From NCBI GenBank assembly GCA_030220185.1, contig JASPKZ010007797.1, forward strand, positions 4,392,501 to 4,456,500: a stretch of DNA of 64,000 bases, in the 5' to 3' direction. Positions within the stretch are counted from its first letter, which is position 1; each line of letters opens with the position of its first letter. This document shows positions 23,388-35,154 of this stretch, in pieces. The notes beneath the pieces are model-generated. The model ran no database searches, was not told the origin of the DNA, and worked only from the letters and a program-made list of their open reading frames with translations. The position numbers and the translations under genes were made by a program. The stretch comes from Diploptera punctata. Taxonomy: Eukaryota > Arthropoda > Insecta > Blattodea > Blaberidae.

Positions 23388-23730
23388 TATAACTAACTAA
23401 CTGGCACTATTGAACCCTTAGATTTATGGGCATGCAGACATAAGCTCTTCCTACATCCCTGTCCTGATCTAATGTTTTCCAATTGTTCCCTGTATAATCT
23501 AATTCCCTCATATCATAGTTATTGTGCTATTCTCCGTCCTCATTCTTGGCCTGTCTTCTGAGCATTTTCCCTCTGGTTTTTCTATAAGGTGCTTCCATGC
23601 CCCTCTTACATTCCCCATTTGTGTCACATGTTTCGTTGATTGCAATCTGGGAGACTTAACTGTTCTTATTACATCTGGTTTCAAAAAAGGATTGTGTAGC
23701 TCACTGTTTATGGTTTGAAAGTTAAATATT
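23388..23730 (-). pseudogene. LINE family A 3' end abutting the splice donor
   Basis: The tail 'taactaactaactggcac' starts four bases after the intron's GT. The body runs antisense to the cuticle gene through the C-terminal region to about 23730. It is non-coding and lies wholly inside the intron. Its TAACTAAC tail resembles a branch-point sequence. Confidence 0.8.
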
Positions 23731-23896
23731 TAGTCCATTTAGAGCAGTCATTCCTAAAGTAGTCTACATCAACCCCCAGAGGTCGAGGGGTCCACACCAA
23801 AATAAGTAGCACTGTGTAAAAAACTCATTTGATGTTGACGAATTTGTCAAAATTCAATATTAGAAATTCAGGTGATCTACCAAAAAAAAAAAAGCA

Positions 23897-25310
23897 CGTG
23901 GTCTTCTTCTTCCTTTCCAGGATTAGGTCAATGCGACCTGTTCTGGTCTCAAGTCCATTGTTTCCTTGGCCGTCCTCCAAGATTCAGATCCATATAAAAG
24001 AACAGGAACAGCCATAATTTTATAAAACCTGAGCTGAGTTTCTCTTCGAGTCTTTCAGAGGGTTCTTCTTATGGTGCCACACATGATTTGATATCGGTTG
24101 AATTTATTATGTATATCCCATTCGTAGCCATGTGTTATATCTGAACCAAGATAGTTAAAGTGTGCTATCTGTTCTATTATTTCATTATTGATTACTATTT
24201 TTGCTCTGACTGGCACTTTGCCCTGAAAAGCCATAATTCTAGTTTTGAAGTTGAGACTTTGAGATTATAATAGAATCCTAATTGATTCAACATGTAAATG
24301 GCTCTTTGTAAATCATCCTCTGACTTCTGTATAATTACAAGATCGTCTGCATACATTAAAATATTCATATACATTTCCTTATTAATTTGTATTCCTATTG
24401 GACTTGATTTTTTTCCATTTTTGTATAACCTCGTCAAAATATATATTAAACAATGTAGGTCGTCATTAGTTTGATCCTTCCGGGAAATTCTCGTATATAA
24501 GACTTGAAAGCATAATAATAATCCCTTCGATTGGTTGCTGGCCAAAGGAAGGCAAGACCAGTGATGGGGCTGTCATCTTATAGCCTCTGGTCAGGCTTTT
24601 CTGGAGAAGAAAAGAAAATAAAGGAAAGAAGAAATGGAAGAAAAGAAAGACTCCCTAGCCTTCGGATGCCCTAATAGCGTAGGGGTAAAAAAAAACAAGA
24701 GTTAACCAAGAGAGGTTAGATAGTAAAGTTAAAAGAGTGCAAAACACAAGTAAGTGGAAGAAATGTTTTGCTCAGCTTGGGCACCGTGTGGTCACCGTCC
24801 ACATATCCCCTAGATGAGGACCATCTTGAAAGAATGAATTCAAATCGGATCCCCAAAGCTGTTTATAATTATATACCAGAGGACGAAGATCACTGGGCCA
24901 TCCTATGAAATGCTGGAGGGAAAATTTTCTATAGGATCGTAACAGGCCTTGGCCTAATATTTGGAAGGAAGAAGAAGACAATATAGGTGATAATGTACAC
25001 CCTTGTCGAAACTCCTTGATTTATTAAAATTTCATCTCTGGAATAATTATCTAAATTAAGGATAATTTTTGTGCCATTATAAAGACTTTTTATTACTTCT
25101 ATAAGTTGAGCCGGATACCCTCTTGCCTTCATTATTTCCCACAATTTTCTTCTTATCACCTTATCAAAGGATTTTTCAAGATCTACGAAAGCTAAATATG
25201 TGGGTAAATTGAATTGGTGGTCTACGAGACAAAAATAGTTTGGTGACTTATTATTTTGAGGTATCTGTCCCATGAACAATATTCCACATTGAATTTTGGT
25301 TTTTAGGGTT
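23897..25310 (-). pseudogene. LINE family B with YADD reverse transcriptase, split by repeat S4
   Basis: On the minus strand the upstream part (25310-24985) encodes 'LAFVDLEKSFDKVIRRKLWE' and 'SLYNGTKIILNLDN', which is palm motif A territory. After an unrelated insert (24490-24985) it continues with 'MYADDLVIIQKSEDDLQRAI' (catalytic YADD, about 24350), then a 'FNYLGSDI' region and 'LLYGSESW'. A (GAAGAAGA) tail lies at about 23905. Frameshifts and the insert make it inactive. It lies inside the cuticle gene's intron in antisense. Confidence 0.8.
24490..24985. repeat. Composite repeat S4, copy A
   Basis: Shares about 340 bp with 30945-31300 (reverse) and 49600-49945: 'cccttcgattggttgctggc', 'aaggcaagaccagtgatggg', 'gttaaaagagtgcaaaacac'. 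It is followed by a LINE-like 3' end ('ggaaggaagaagaag' tail) in the opposite relative orientation to copies B and C. It interrupts the LINE at 23897-25310. Confidence 0.7.
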
Positions 25311-25324
25311 GATTTTCTATAAAA

Positions 25325-26270
25325 AACAGTATTTGAGGATGTGATTAAGATATTTGGTCTGTGTATTCTTATCTCTTATGGTTGTTTTTGTCGAAGATAC
25401 GTTTCAAGACTTCTGAACCCCACCTTTAGCGATTACAAACTGATTTTTCTCAAGTTATCGGCTCTGATTCTTGACTCTTGCTCCCTCTGCCTGTGGTCCA
25501 ATGAACTTGCTTCCCCGGGAATTTGAAAATTCATAATTTTTTCCTTATTCTTCTGTAAGTAGATTTTTTCCCATATGGTGAGTTCATATTTGTTTTCTAA
25601 CTGTTTTAATAATTTTGTGTTTACATCTATTTTGTGTTTTTCTGAACAAATGTGAGCAGCCACTAATATTATATTAGTTAGCACCAAATAATGATTATAG
25701 TTTAAATAAACTAATAAAAACCAACAAAATGTAAAGATTGATGATGGTAAAAAAAATCAGGAATATATCAAATAAAATGTGCAGACTGTGATAAAATATA
25801 CACAGGGAAAACAAAAAGAAATTTAACCATTAGAACTAAAGAACACATAAGAAATAAAAAAAAGGGGGGGGAAGTAGAAAAATCTGCAGTGATTGCTCAC
25901 ATTTGGTCAGAAAAGCACAAAACAGATGTAAACACAAAATTATTAAAACAGTTAGAAAACAAAAATGAACTCACTGTGTGGGAAAAATATCTACATATAG
26001 AAGAACAAGAAAAGAATTATGAATTTTGAAATTCCCAGAGAAAGGAACCGCATTAGCAAGTTCATTGTACCACAGGTAGAGGGAGCAAAAGTCAGGAAGC
26101 AGGGCCGACAACTTGAGAAAAATCAGTCTGTAATCACTGAAGATGGGGCTCAGAAGCCTTGAAACATATGCTCAACAAAAACAATAATAAGAGGTAAGAA
26201 TACACAGACCAAATATCTTAATTATTAAATAAACTTCTTAATGTTGCTTCCTATTGTATTTTTAAAATAA
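25325..26270. mobile_element. Penelope-like snapback inside the cuticle intron
   Basis: The right arm (25690-26270, +) encodes a decayed GIY-YIG region ('NIKCADCDKIYTGKTKRN'-like, about 25780-25825) and then a C-terminal 'LWEKYLHI' region. It ends with a hammerhead motif and an 'aagaggtaagaa' terminus. The left arm (25325-25665) is its inverted, shorter copy, with a decayed hammerhead near 25376-25432. The 3' end 'cttcctattgtatttt' equals that of the 221-bp element at 32574-32794. No intact protein. Confidence 0.75.
26128..26177 (+). ncRNA. Hammerhead motif, class 2, decayed cleavage site
   Basis: Order on the + strand: stem I strand CTGTAATCA, core CTGAAGA (26137-26143), stem II around AGGGCT-like/AGCC, GAAAC (26161-26165), loop ATAT, then GCT where GTT or GTC is expected. 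Stem I can partly close with the AACA that follows. The C at the U16.1 position should impair cleavage. Confidence 0.6.
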
Positions 26271-26381
26271 ATTTGAGGATATAGTTTGCTTGTTTGTTTG
26301 TTTCTGATCATCATCGCAGCTGAGTTGGAATCTTGGAAGTATGTGTAAAGTAAATATTGAATAAAGTGATTGTGCCAACAG

Positions 26382-26522
26382 GTGCGACAACCTGCAGAGC
26401 CTCAAGAGCACAGAGTGCAGCAGCAGTTCACAAGACAACAACAGCAAGTGGTGAGACAACCTCCACCTCAACCTCAACAACAGTATAACAAACCACAACG
26501 TAACAAGAAACCTGTTGCTCAG
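26382..26522 (+). CDS. Cuticular protein gene, glutamine-rich exon
   Basis: 47 codons between acceptor 'gtgccaacag' and donor CAG|GTAATA. It is phase 0 on both sides and starts VRQPAEPQEHR, echoing the VRQQ repeats of the previous exon. It is almost entirely Q, P, R and N-rich with no cysteine. It is a low-complexity linker between the N-terminal region and the chitin-binding domain. The exon repeats the VRQ start of exon 22745's tail, suggesting repeat-driven growth. Confidence 0.85.
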
Positions 26523-26711
26523 GTAATACACATTCTAAATTCAAAGTTAAATTTTATACATGAATTCAAAATGAATTGAGACCCTTATAAGCCAAGTGTA
26601 TAAGTAACAAAAGATTGATTTTGAGTAAATGGTATTCAAAGTTGAGACACTACATATGTCATTTTCTTTCTAGCCACCAGATTTCAGTACCAGACACATT
26701 TTTACGGCTAA

Positions 26712-27290
26712 ACTTTATAACCTGTGACATGACTTTTTTTATTTCTTCGTAAACTCCTGTCATTTTATTCTTAGGGTTTCATTTTTCAAATTATTTCCCA
26801 CCATTTACAATTAATTTTACATTTTTTCATCGATTATTTCAATATATTTTCTGTGACATTTAATCCTGTAGGTGCCGTGAGCTGATTAGATCGGCTCTGA
26901 TGCATCTGTCCATTACCTGCCAGACAATATGCTTAAACTACTTGCAAAGCCAATCAAATTGGTGGATGCAATTTAAATCTCTAACACAAGAGATTTTACC
27001 AGTGGCATGCAGAGGATTAACTACATACGTAGCATGAAGATGTGGCAGCCATATTATTTTAATGAATATTTTATGCAACAACAAAGACGTGTTACAGTGC
27101 TGCCAACATGAAGTATGCACTAATTATGGACACATGATAATAATTTAATAATTTCAAAAGTTACTTTTTTTTGTTTTGATGTTGCCTTCTTTCACAGGTT
27201 AGAGTGCTTAAATTACATTAGGTTAGCTTCTAGGTTGGTCTTTTACAGATTAGAGTACTTAAATTGGATTAGGTTAGATTTTAGTAAAAT
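26712..27290 (-). repeat. Dispersed repeat R7, reverse copy
   Basis: Antisense to 7553-8095, with 'tcttagggtttcatttttca' at one end and 'gttagagtgcttaaattaca' at the other. It is partly diverged and carries about 130 bp of extra sequence near 26880-27000. It lies in the 5.4-kb intron. Confidence 0.65.
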
Positions 27291-27354
27291 CTACATTTAA
27301 CTACAAAATTAGCAATTTGTCACTTGTACCCTTTGCTTCTAAGGTTCCCATTTC

Positions 27355-27485
27355 TTAACTGACTGACTGACTAAGTAACTCACTGGCACTATCATACCTT
27401 GTGGTTCATGGCCATGCTGATACAAGCTTTTCATACATCCCTATCCTCATCTATTGTTTTCCAATCATTACATGTATAATTTATC
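27355..27485 (-). pseudogene. LINE family A 3' scrap
   Basis: Begins 'taactgactgactgactaag' and 'taactcactggcac' (a diverged GTTA tail). About 100 bp of antisense C-terminal coding follow. It abuts repeat R1. Confidence 0.7.
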
Positions 27486-27976
27486 GCAAGTAATGCCACG
27501 AGTGATTTCCAATTTATCTAGAGGATTTGGAAATCAAGAATGGCATTTGTTAGGACTATTTAATGAATAAAATTAAACTGTTTACTCACAAATCATTATT
27601 TAAATATAGTCATTTTAAAATATTTATATATTTAATGTAAATTGCGATGTTTGAAAACAAATGATAAATGTTTGATTATGTTTCATTTGTTCATCACTGC
27701 AACTAGATCGTATTATTTATTACCAAATAGGGTCGCACTATTGTAACAATGCACTCTAGTGGAGAAAAACTGAAACACATCAAACTGTAAATTATAACCA
27801 ACATTATAGGTTATTAACCTTTAAGTGCCCAAGTTTAAATGGCCAGGTAGCAGCAGGCTGCCCAGGTTTAAATGTCCACCTAGCTTTTAAACTCTTTGGC
27901 TTTTGACTATAACTGCTAATTTTATTATCTCATATTTTAAAATCTGTGGGGGTCACAAACATCAAATAATGTTTAA

Positions 27977-28975
27977 CCTTTTGAACGCCATGCCCGGCGT
28001 GCGCCGGTGAAAGTGTGTGTACAGCTGTACGCCACGCCCGGCAGGCTCCGGTTTTCAATCTTATTACTTTAAATATTTTTTTCCCGAAATTTTTACTTCA
28101 ATAAACTAAAATTATTGTTCGTTCTATGTTTGTACATCCTTTCTTAGCAATACTTTGCACATCCCTTACAGAATAACGGTACAGGCTGGTTGTAAATCGG
28201 TTTTCTAAAGGAGGGTGTACATTCATGTTTCAAGGCCTTTTTTTTTTTTTTTTGCTATGGAATATTGCAATTTCAGGATTTTCTCTTTATTTATTTTATT
28301 TTTAGTTGAAAAGATACCTGAGCAAGGGATAGGTCGTGCTGTGGAATCCAGTGATTCATGTCTCGAAGTTGACGAAAATACAATACGCGAGTTTATTGTG
28401 ACAGTTTTATCAGAAGATGAGAGTGACAGTAACAGTTCATCAAATGGTTATTTGTTTGACGAATGTGATAGTAGTCCTGTTTCTAAGAGAATATTATTAC
28501 AATCTAAGCCTGTAAATAGTAAAGCAAGTGATGTAGACCTAAATGAACAGAGTGTGACTGACAGTGGTGGGCGTGTCGCGCCAAACGAAACACGTGGCAT
28601 AAAACAGCTGTTTGACTGGAATTGATTCGAACCCAGGACCACAAAAAATGTTCAACAATATTTAATATTATAAGTGTTTAGTGATAATACCATCAAAATT
28701 ATTCAGTAGAATAAATGTTTTAGTGATAGTGATAACAAATTTCAATAAAGTCACCGTGATGAATTCGAACCTGGGATCTTTACAAGTGGAAGCAACACCG
28801 CCTAACCTTCAAATAAATGTAAAATAGTGAGTTTAAATTAAATTTAGCATGGCATGTAGATAGTTAAATATAGTTTATATAGGTTTATATTATATAGTAT
28901 GGCGTAGTACTTTAAATTTAAAAAACCTGGCACCCACAGCCCAGCCGGCAAAAGGAAAACTCGGCAGTCAAAAGG
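27977..28975 (+). mobile_element. Nested piggyBac-like element
   Basis: 999 bp within the larger piggyBac, flanked by TTAA (27973-27976 and 28976-28979). Inverted ends are CCTTTTGAACGCC and, in reverse, CCTTTTGACTGCC. A reading frame at about 28303-28625 encodes an acidic, serine-rich protein (VLSEDESDSNSSSNG, DECDSSPVSKR). That would suit the N-terminus of a piggyBac transposase, but no catalytic region is present. Non-autonomous. Confidence 0.75.
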
Positions 28976-29624
28976 TTAAAGTGTTAAATATTATTGTAAA
29001 ATTAGTGGTATTCACAGCAAAAACCCGTAGTGATATTTTATACCATAGAGAGAATTTTTAAATTCATGATAGTTACCAAATAACTTTAGGGATTTTAAAG
29101 TATTGTGAATCAGGTTAGAAGTGAAAAACTATATATATTTAGGTATATTCCAACCCTCTTTCATTCTTTTGTTTAGAATTTGTGTTATGTTGCATCCAGT
29201 CAGTTTTCCCCCAAAGCTGAAAAGCTTTGAAAAAAAAACAGGTCACATTCCAACACAGCCCATTTTCATTCATAGTTTTGTGACTCAGAGTGAAGTTTAC
29301 GATGTGTCTGGTACAAAATCACTAAGTTCTGCTGAAATATAAGAAATTCTCGGACTATGACAATGACGATGACAATAACAATGACAATCACGAGCTACAA
29401 TCAACTGACACTTATACCTGTGAGACACCTGACTTACGGGTAGAGTCTTGGGTTTGTGAAACTAGAATTGACAGTGAAGAAAACTGTACTCTTCCCCCTG
29501 ACGTGACAGAATCAGAAATGTACCTTTTCTTGGCCTAATTATTCTAATAGGATATGATGTGTTGTGGGATAGTAAGACCTAAGAGAAAAGTGATGCCTAA
29601 TAATCTAAGAATAATAATAAAAAT

Positions 29625-29800
29625 TCCATGGTGCAACAGGCCTAGAAGGCCCTTAGTCTACCAGCCGGCTGCTGGCCTCACACCCACATGTGTCAATCAC
29701 AAAGGTAGATGATCATCTAGCCAGTGCATGGGTGACATGTGGTCAGCATGTCGAGTCCCCCAGCCGTTATAGCTGGTTTTCTCAACCAATAAATTATTTT
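29625..29800 (+). repeat. SINE-like repeat S5
   Basis: Shared with about 31560-31680 (same strand) and 53410-53605 (reverse): 'gacatgtggtcagcatgtcg', 'cagccgttatagctggtttt', and the 'ccggctgctggcctcacacc' end, also seen near 48300-48350. No coding. Confidence 0.6.
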
Positions 29801-30754
29801 TTCATTTGTTAGACTTGACCATTCTAAACAGTTTTCTTCTTCTGATTTCATTGGTGCCAAAACAACACATTGAGACTTCTGACTTAGACTTGTCAGAGAC
29901 TTTTTGGAACAGGCTGGTAGAACACCCTGTAGATGACTCCCTGGTAGACCTAGTAAATTGAGTACGGACATTTCATGACTTGAAGTTAACTTTAGTCAAC
30001 ATTGGCCGGTAGCTTTACAAAGACTAATTTGTCGTGTGTGTTCGGCACGGGGAATCAGAAAACACATGTAAGTGAAGTGTAAAAAGTGTGATGTCGGTTT
30101 GTGTATTGGTGATTGTTTTGAGAAGTATCACACAAAAACAAACCTTTAATAAACAAATGTTATCTTCACATCATGTTGCCAAGCATCTGATAACCCTGAA
30201 AAAAGGTATGTAACAAAAGTAGTATTATCCAGTATAATTTCAAGCAACCAAACAGGTCCACCTGCTCAGAACCCATACGCTGGGTCTGCGGGCAGACTGG
30301 ACATACAATTTAAAACCCAGCATATGGGCTTTTGGGCGTTTAAAGGTTAATTAATTTTTTTAGGAAACAATCAGTAAAATCATTATCTAAAAACACAATT
30401 ATTGAACACACAATTATCATATGTGTAGGGCGAAGGAATCTGTTCATTATTTGCTATATTCATTGTATTTGTTAGAAAGTCAGTCACTCCAAATAATGCT
30501 CTGACCTATTCAGAAAATTAAAAAGGATGAGCTTTCTCTATTTTGGTAAACAGAATTAAATAAATAGTGAGGTGAAATATGACTGTCATTGGTTGTAAAA
30601 CAAAATTCATTGAAATATGATTGGTCATTGACTCCAATTTGGGGCATGAGTTAAATAGTCTCCCATATCATAATTAATGTTATTCTCCTATCAACTGGTG
30701 CTGTTTTCTCATTTGCCACTTTTGAGAATTATAAAATATGAGGAAAATTTGCAT

Positions 30755-30860
30755 TTAGATTGAAGCCTTACATAGCTCAGTTAGTAGGAATGCTAGTATA
30801 TAGAACTAGAGACCTTTGGTTCAAACCCCAGTCTAGACATCAATTTTTCTCTTCAAATCT
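30755..30860 (+). repeat. tRNA-like repeat, decayed copy
   Basis: 'catagctcagttagtaggaa' (D arm), a decayed anticodon arm, then 'ggttcaaaccccagtct' (T arm) and 'caatttttctcttcaaat'. It is a divergent member of the tRNA-like family best seen at 50361-50623 and 59130-59240. Confidence 0.65.
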
Positions 30861-30944
30861 GTACATAAATAGGCAAAGACATTTTCTCTTCTGTTTATAA
30901 GTAATTTTAAAAATTTGGAAACAGTTAGTTTTGCCGTTTTTAAC

Positions 30945-31385
30945 CCTCAGGGGTCCTCATCTAGAGGATATGTGGATGGCGACCACAAGGTGCCCAAGCT
31001 GAGCAAAACATTTCTTCCACTTACTTGTGTTTTGCACTCTTTTAACTTTACTATCTAACCTCCCTTGGTTAACTCTTGTTTTTTCGACCCCGACGCTATT
31101 AGGGCTTCCGAGGGCTAGGGAGTCTTTCCTTTCTTCCATTTCTTCTTTCCTTTATTTTCTTTTCTTCTCCAGAAAAGCCTGACCAGAGGGTATAAGATGG
31201 CAGCCCCATCACTGGTCTTGCCTTCCTTTGGCCAGCAACCAATCGAAGGGACTATTATTATGCTTTCAAATCTTATATGAGAATTTTCCGGAAGGATCAA
31301 ACTATTTACGCTGGAGGGAAAATTTTCTATAGGATCGTAACAGGCCTTGGCCTAATACTTGGAAGGAAGAAGAAGAAGAATTGCA
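30945..31385. repeat. Composite repeat S4, copy B
   Basis: Reverse of 49541-49950. It ends with a LINE-like 3' segment and a (GAAGAA) tail at 31365-31385. Confidence 0.7.
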
Positions 31386-31394
31386 AGGCAGTGT

Positions 31395-31560
31395 TTATGG
31401 AAAATACCCATGGTGCAAGAGTTAATTTTTTTTTTTCAGAGAAGCATGTGATGTACAAAGGCCATGTCCAAAAAATTATCTGCCATTTTTAACTGCAAGG
31501 CACTAAAATCCAGCAACAAAGCTCCCATTTAAACTATAAGAAAGTAATACATGTACATGT
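31395..31560 (+). repeat. Dispersed repeat R8, uninterrupted copy
   Basis: Contains 'aaaaattatctgccattttt' (site at 31475-31482). The second copy (about 33300-33350 continued at 35526-35620) is split at exactly this ATTATCTG by a large insertion. Confidence 0.65.
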
Positions 31561-31916
31561 GTTAATCACAGAGGTAAGCGATCATCCTGCCAGTAGGGGT
31601 GACATGTGGTCAGCATGTCGTCTCCACCAGCCGTTATAGCTGGTTTTTTCAACGTGGAGCTACTACTTATTGTAACTACCCAAATTCTTCATGATGCTGG
31701 GTGCTAATATAGAATACTATCATCCCCATCATCAGTTATACTCCAACATAAATATACATATTTTGTGAGATATAAAAATTTCTGAATGAATTATAATTAT
31801 GGTTGAATTTTGACCACTCAGCGAACACTAGTATTATTAAAAAAACAACTTATTTAATTATTGTATCAGTTTGTATTTAGAGCAACACAAGTGTAACATG
31901 TTTTCTATGTCCCCAG

Positions 31917-32249
31917 GTAATTAGAAAGTACCGTGAAGATAATCCAGATGGCAGCATCACTTGGGGCTATGAAAATGACGATGGTACATTCAAAGAAGAA
32001 ACCATCGGAGTAGACTGCGTGGTGAAAGGAAAGTATGGCTACACGGATCCAGATGGTGTGCGCAGGGAATACACGTACACAAGTGGGAACCCATGCGATA
32101 AGGAAGAGGAGGAGCGCAGGAGACAGAATAAGGAGGGATTTGTCGATTACGGGAACAACCAATACGTCCTTCCTAATGGCGATGCTGTCGACGTTGAGTC
32201 TCTTGTCAAGAACAGAGCAAGAAAGCCAGTGCCTGTTTATAGAAACTGA
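31917..32249 (+). CDS. Cuticular protein gene, last exon with chitin-binding RR domain
   Basis: The acceptor 'ctatgtccccag' is followed by 110 codons and TGA. Residues 4-55 of the exon form an RR (chitin_bind_4) domain: NPDGSITWGYENDDGT, then KGKYGYTDPDGVRREYTY, the aromatic-rich beta-sheet pattern of arthropod cuticle proteins. It is closest to the RR-1 style, but has two cysteines (VDCVV and GNPCD), which most RR proteins lack. These may form a disulfide in a small subgroup. A charged EEEERRR helix and YGNNQYVLPNGDAV follow. The C-terminus is basic. With the two upstream exons it gives about 370 residues after the signal peptide. The protein presumably binds chitin in the cuticle matrix. 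A precise orthologue is not assigned. Confidence 0.92.
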   Translation, partial: VIRKYREDNPDGSITWGYENDDGTFKEETIGVDCVVKGKYGYTDPDGVRREYTYTSGNPCDKEEEERRRQNKEGFVDYGNNQYVLPNGDAVDVESLVKNRARKPVPVYRN

Positions 32250-32573
32250 AAAACATTAATTAAAAAAGTGAAAATAGAATAACTGTTACTGACCAGACAT
32301 TTCAGTTAGAAACAATAGTGCCACTACTCAATAATTATTAGACAATTCGGGGATTCTTTACAACATGTGACGTGAAAAATTTTTCTGAGTTCCAATCATA
32401 CACCATGCGCATGCACCAACAAACGTAAAGCAGTTTACACTATTGAATCACGGGATGCAGCTAACATACACATGATATTTAACGAACCTAAAAGCTAACA
32501 TAATGCAATTTAAGTACAGTAACCTATGAAAAATCAACCTAAAAGCTAACTTAATGCAATTTAAGCACTCTAA

Positions 32574-32794
32574 TTAAAACATTTTGTCTGTTCATTCTTA
32601 CCTCTTAGAGCTGTTTTTGTCGAAAATATGTTTCAGAGCTTCTTAACCCCATCATCAGTGATTACAGACGATGGGGCTAAGAAGCTCTGAAACATATGTT
32701 CGACAAAAACAACTCTAAGAGGTAAGAATGAACAGACAAAATGTTTTAATTATTAAACAAATCTCTTAATGTTACTTCCTATTGTATTTTAAAA
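32574..32794. mobile_element. 221-bp complete snapback element with hammerhead cores
   Basis: Two arms of about 75-80 bp form a hairpin centred near 32667. Each arm runs from 'taagaggtaagaatgaacag' to the ribozyme region. A 3' extension 'ttaattattaaac ... cttcctattgtatttt' matches the end of the 25.3-26.3 kb Penelope-like copy. Flanked by a 13-bp target-site duplication, it is a whole mobile unit without any protein-coding part. Confidence 0.8.
32616..32667 (-). ncRNA. Hammerhead motif in the 221-bp element
   Basis: Minus strand: CTGTAATCA, then a canonical CTGATGA (32658-32652), stem II, GAAAC, loop ATAT, then TTT in place of GTT, then CGACA. Stem I can form CG/CG and TGT/ACA around an AAT bulge. 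The 16.2 base is mutated (G to T). The other arm lacks the CTGATGA box but keeps GAAACATATGTTCGACA. Confidence 0.65.
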
Positions 32795-33399
32795 TTAAGC
32801 ACTCCAACCTGTGAAAGAATGCAATGCCCAGAAAATAAATAGTAAGTTCTGAAATTCTGAAGTATATGTGTACAGTTAATTGGTACATACTCTGTTGGCT
32901 GCACTGACAGTCTTTGTTGTTGTATATTCGTTAAAATCAATATGCGGCCACGTCTTCATGCTACGTATGTAGTTAAATATCATAGAAAAAATATATTGAA
33001 ATAATTGTTAGAAAAAATGTAAAAAATCATGTAAATGGTGGGAAATACTTTGAAAAATGAAACCCTAAGAATAAAATTTGACAGGAATTTATGAAAGAAT
33101 TTAAAAAATTGCATCACAGGTTGTAAAGAATAGCCAACAATTCCATTGTTGCCACCTTTAGAAACATATTCTACTCTGAAACAAGGTCATGGAATTTAAG
33201 GTAATCGTATCCAAAGCACAATGCAGATTTTTCTGGTGTATAAGTAGCATCTAACAAAGAACTGTCAACCATTGCATGTTGAAATCTACCTTCAAATTTC
33301 TTCCACAGAAGTGTTGTGATGTACCAAGATCATGTCCAAAAAATTATCTGTTGTTCATATATTAACGTTGGGAATTTTACATTATGAGGTTTTTATTAA

Positions 33400-34893
<1,494 letters not shown>

Positions 34894-35110
34894 TTAATAA
34901 AATCAATTTGAATCATGTATATTCTTACCTCATATATCTATGTTTTTTTTAACACAGAACCAAGGTATCAAGAGTCATCAGCTGCTGTCATGACTGTTGA
35001 TTTTTTCATCATGACGGCCATTTTCTAAACTGCCATCTAGTGTTGATTTGATTACAAAGTTGGCAGATTAGAAGATGGCCAGCATAATAAAAAAATTGAC
35101 AGTCGTGACA

Positions 35111-35154
35111 ACAGCTGATGATGGGAGCAATGGCTCTTGATAATGCAGTTCTGT
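35111..35154 (+). ncRNA. Hammerhead-like motif, class 3
   Basis: ACAG, CTGATGA (35115-35121), a GGGAGC/GCTCTT-type stem II, GATA in place of GAAA, a short loop, GTT, then CTGT closing a perfect 4-bp stem I with ACAG. A second copy is at 54265-54310 and has the same GATA change. Whether it is active is doubtful. Confidence 0.5.

Larger units (their letters stand above)
27818..30346 (+). mobile_element. piggyBac-type transposon, decayed
   Basis: 2529 bp flanked by TTAA on both sides (27814-27817 and 30347-30350). Inverted ends are CCTTTAAGTGCCCAA and, in reverse, CCTTTAAACGCCCAA. The C-terminal cysteine-rich domain typical of piggyBac transposases is at about 30020-30150: CRVCSARGIRKH followed by KCDVGLCIGDCFEKYHT, with a stop between. 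Upstream coding, such as 29121-29342, is fragmentary. It contains a second piggyBac-like element (27977-28975) and SINE matter near 29625-29800. Confidence 0.85.
27482..30662 (+). repeat. Dispersed repeat R1, copy split by piggyBac
   Basis: The left part (27482-27813) and right part (30351-30662) together match 335-935. The break is at a TTAA within 'ataggttattaa'. The uninterrupted site can be read at about 690-700. Confidence 0.75.
32353..33140 (+). repeat. Dispersed repeat R7, copy split by a hairpin element
   Basis: Collinear with 7553-8095 except for an insert at 32574-32794. The target sequence ttaagcactctaa is duplicated on both sides (32561-32573 and 32795-32807, one mismatch). Confidence 0.85.
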
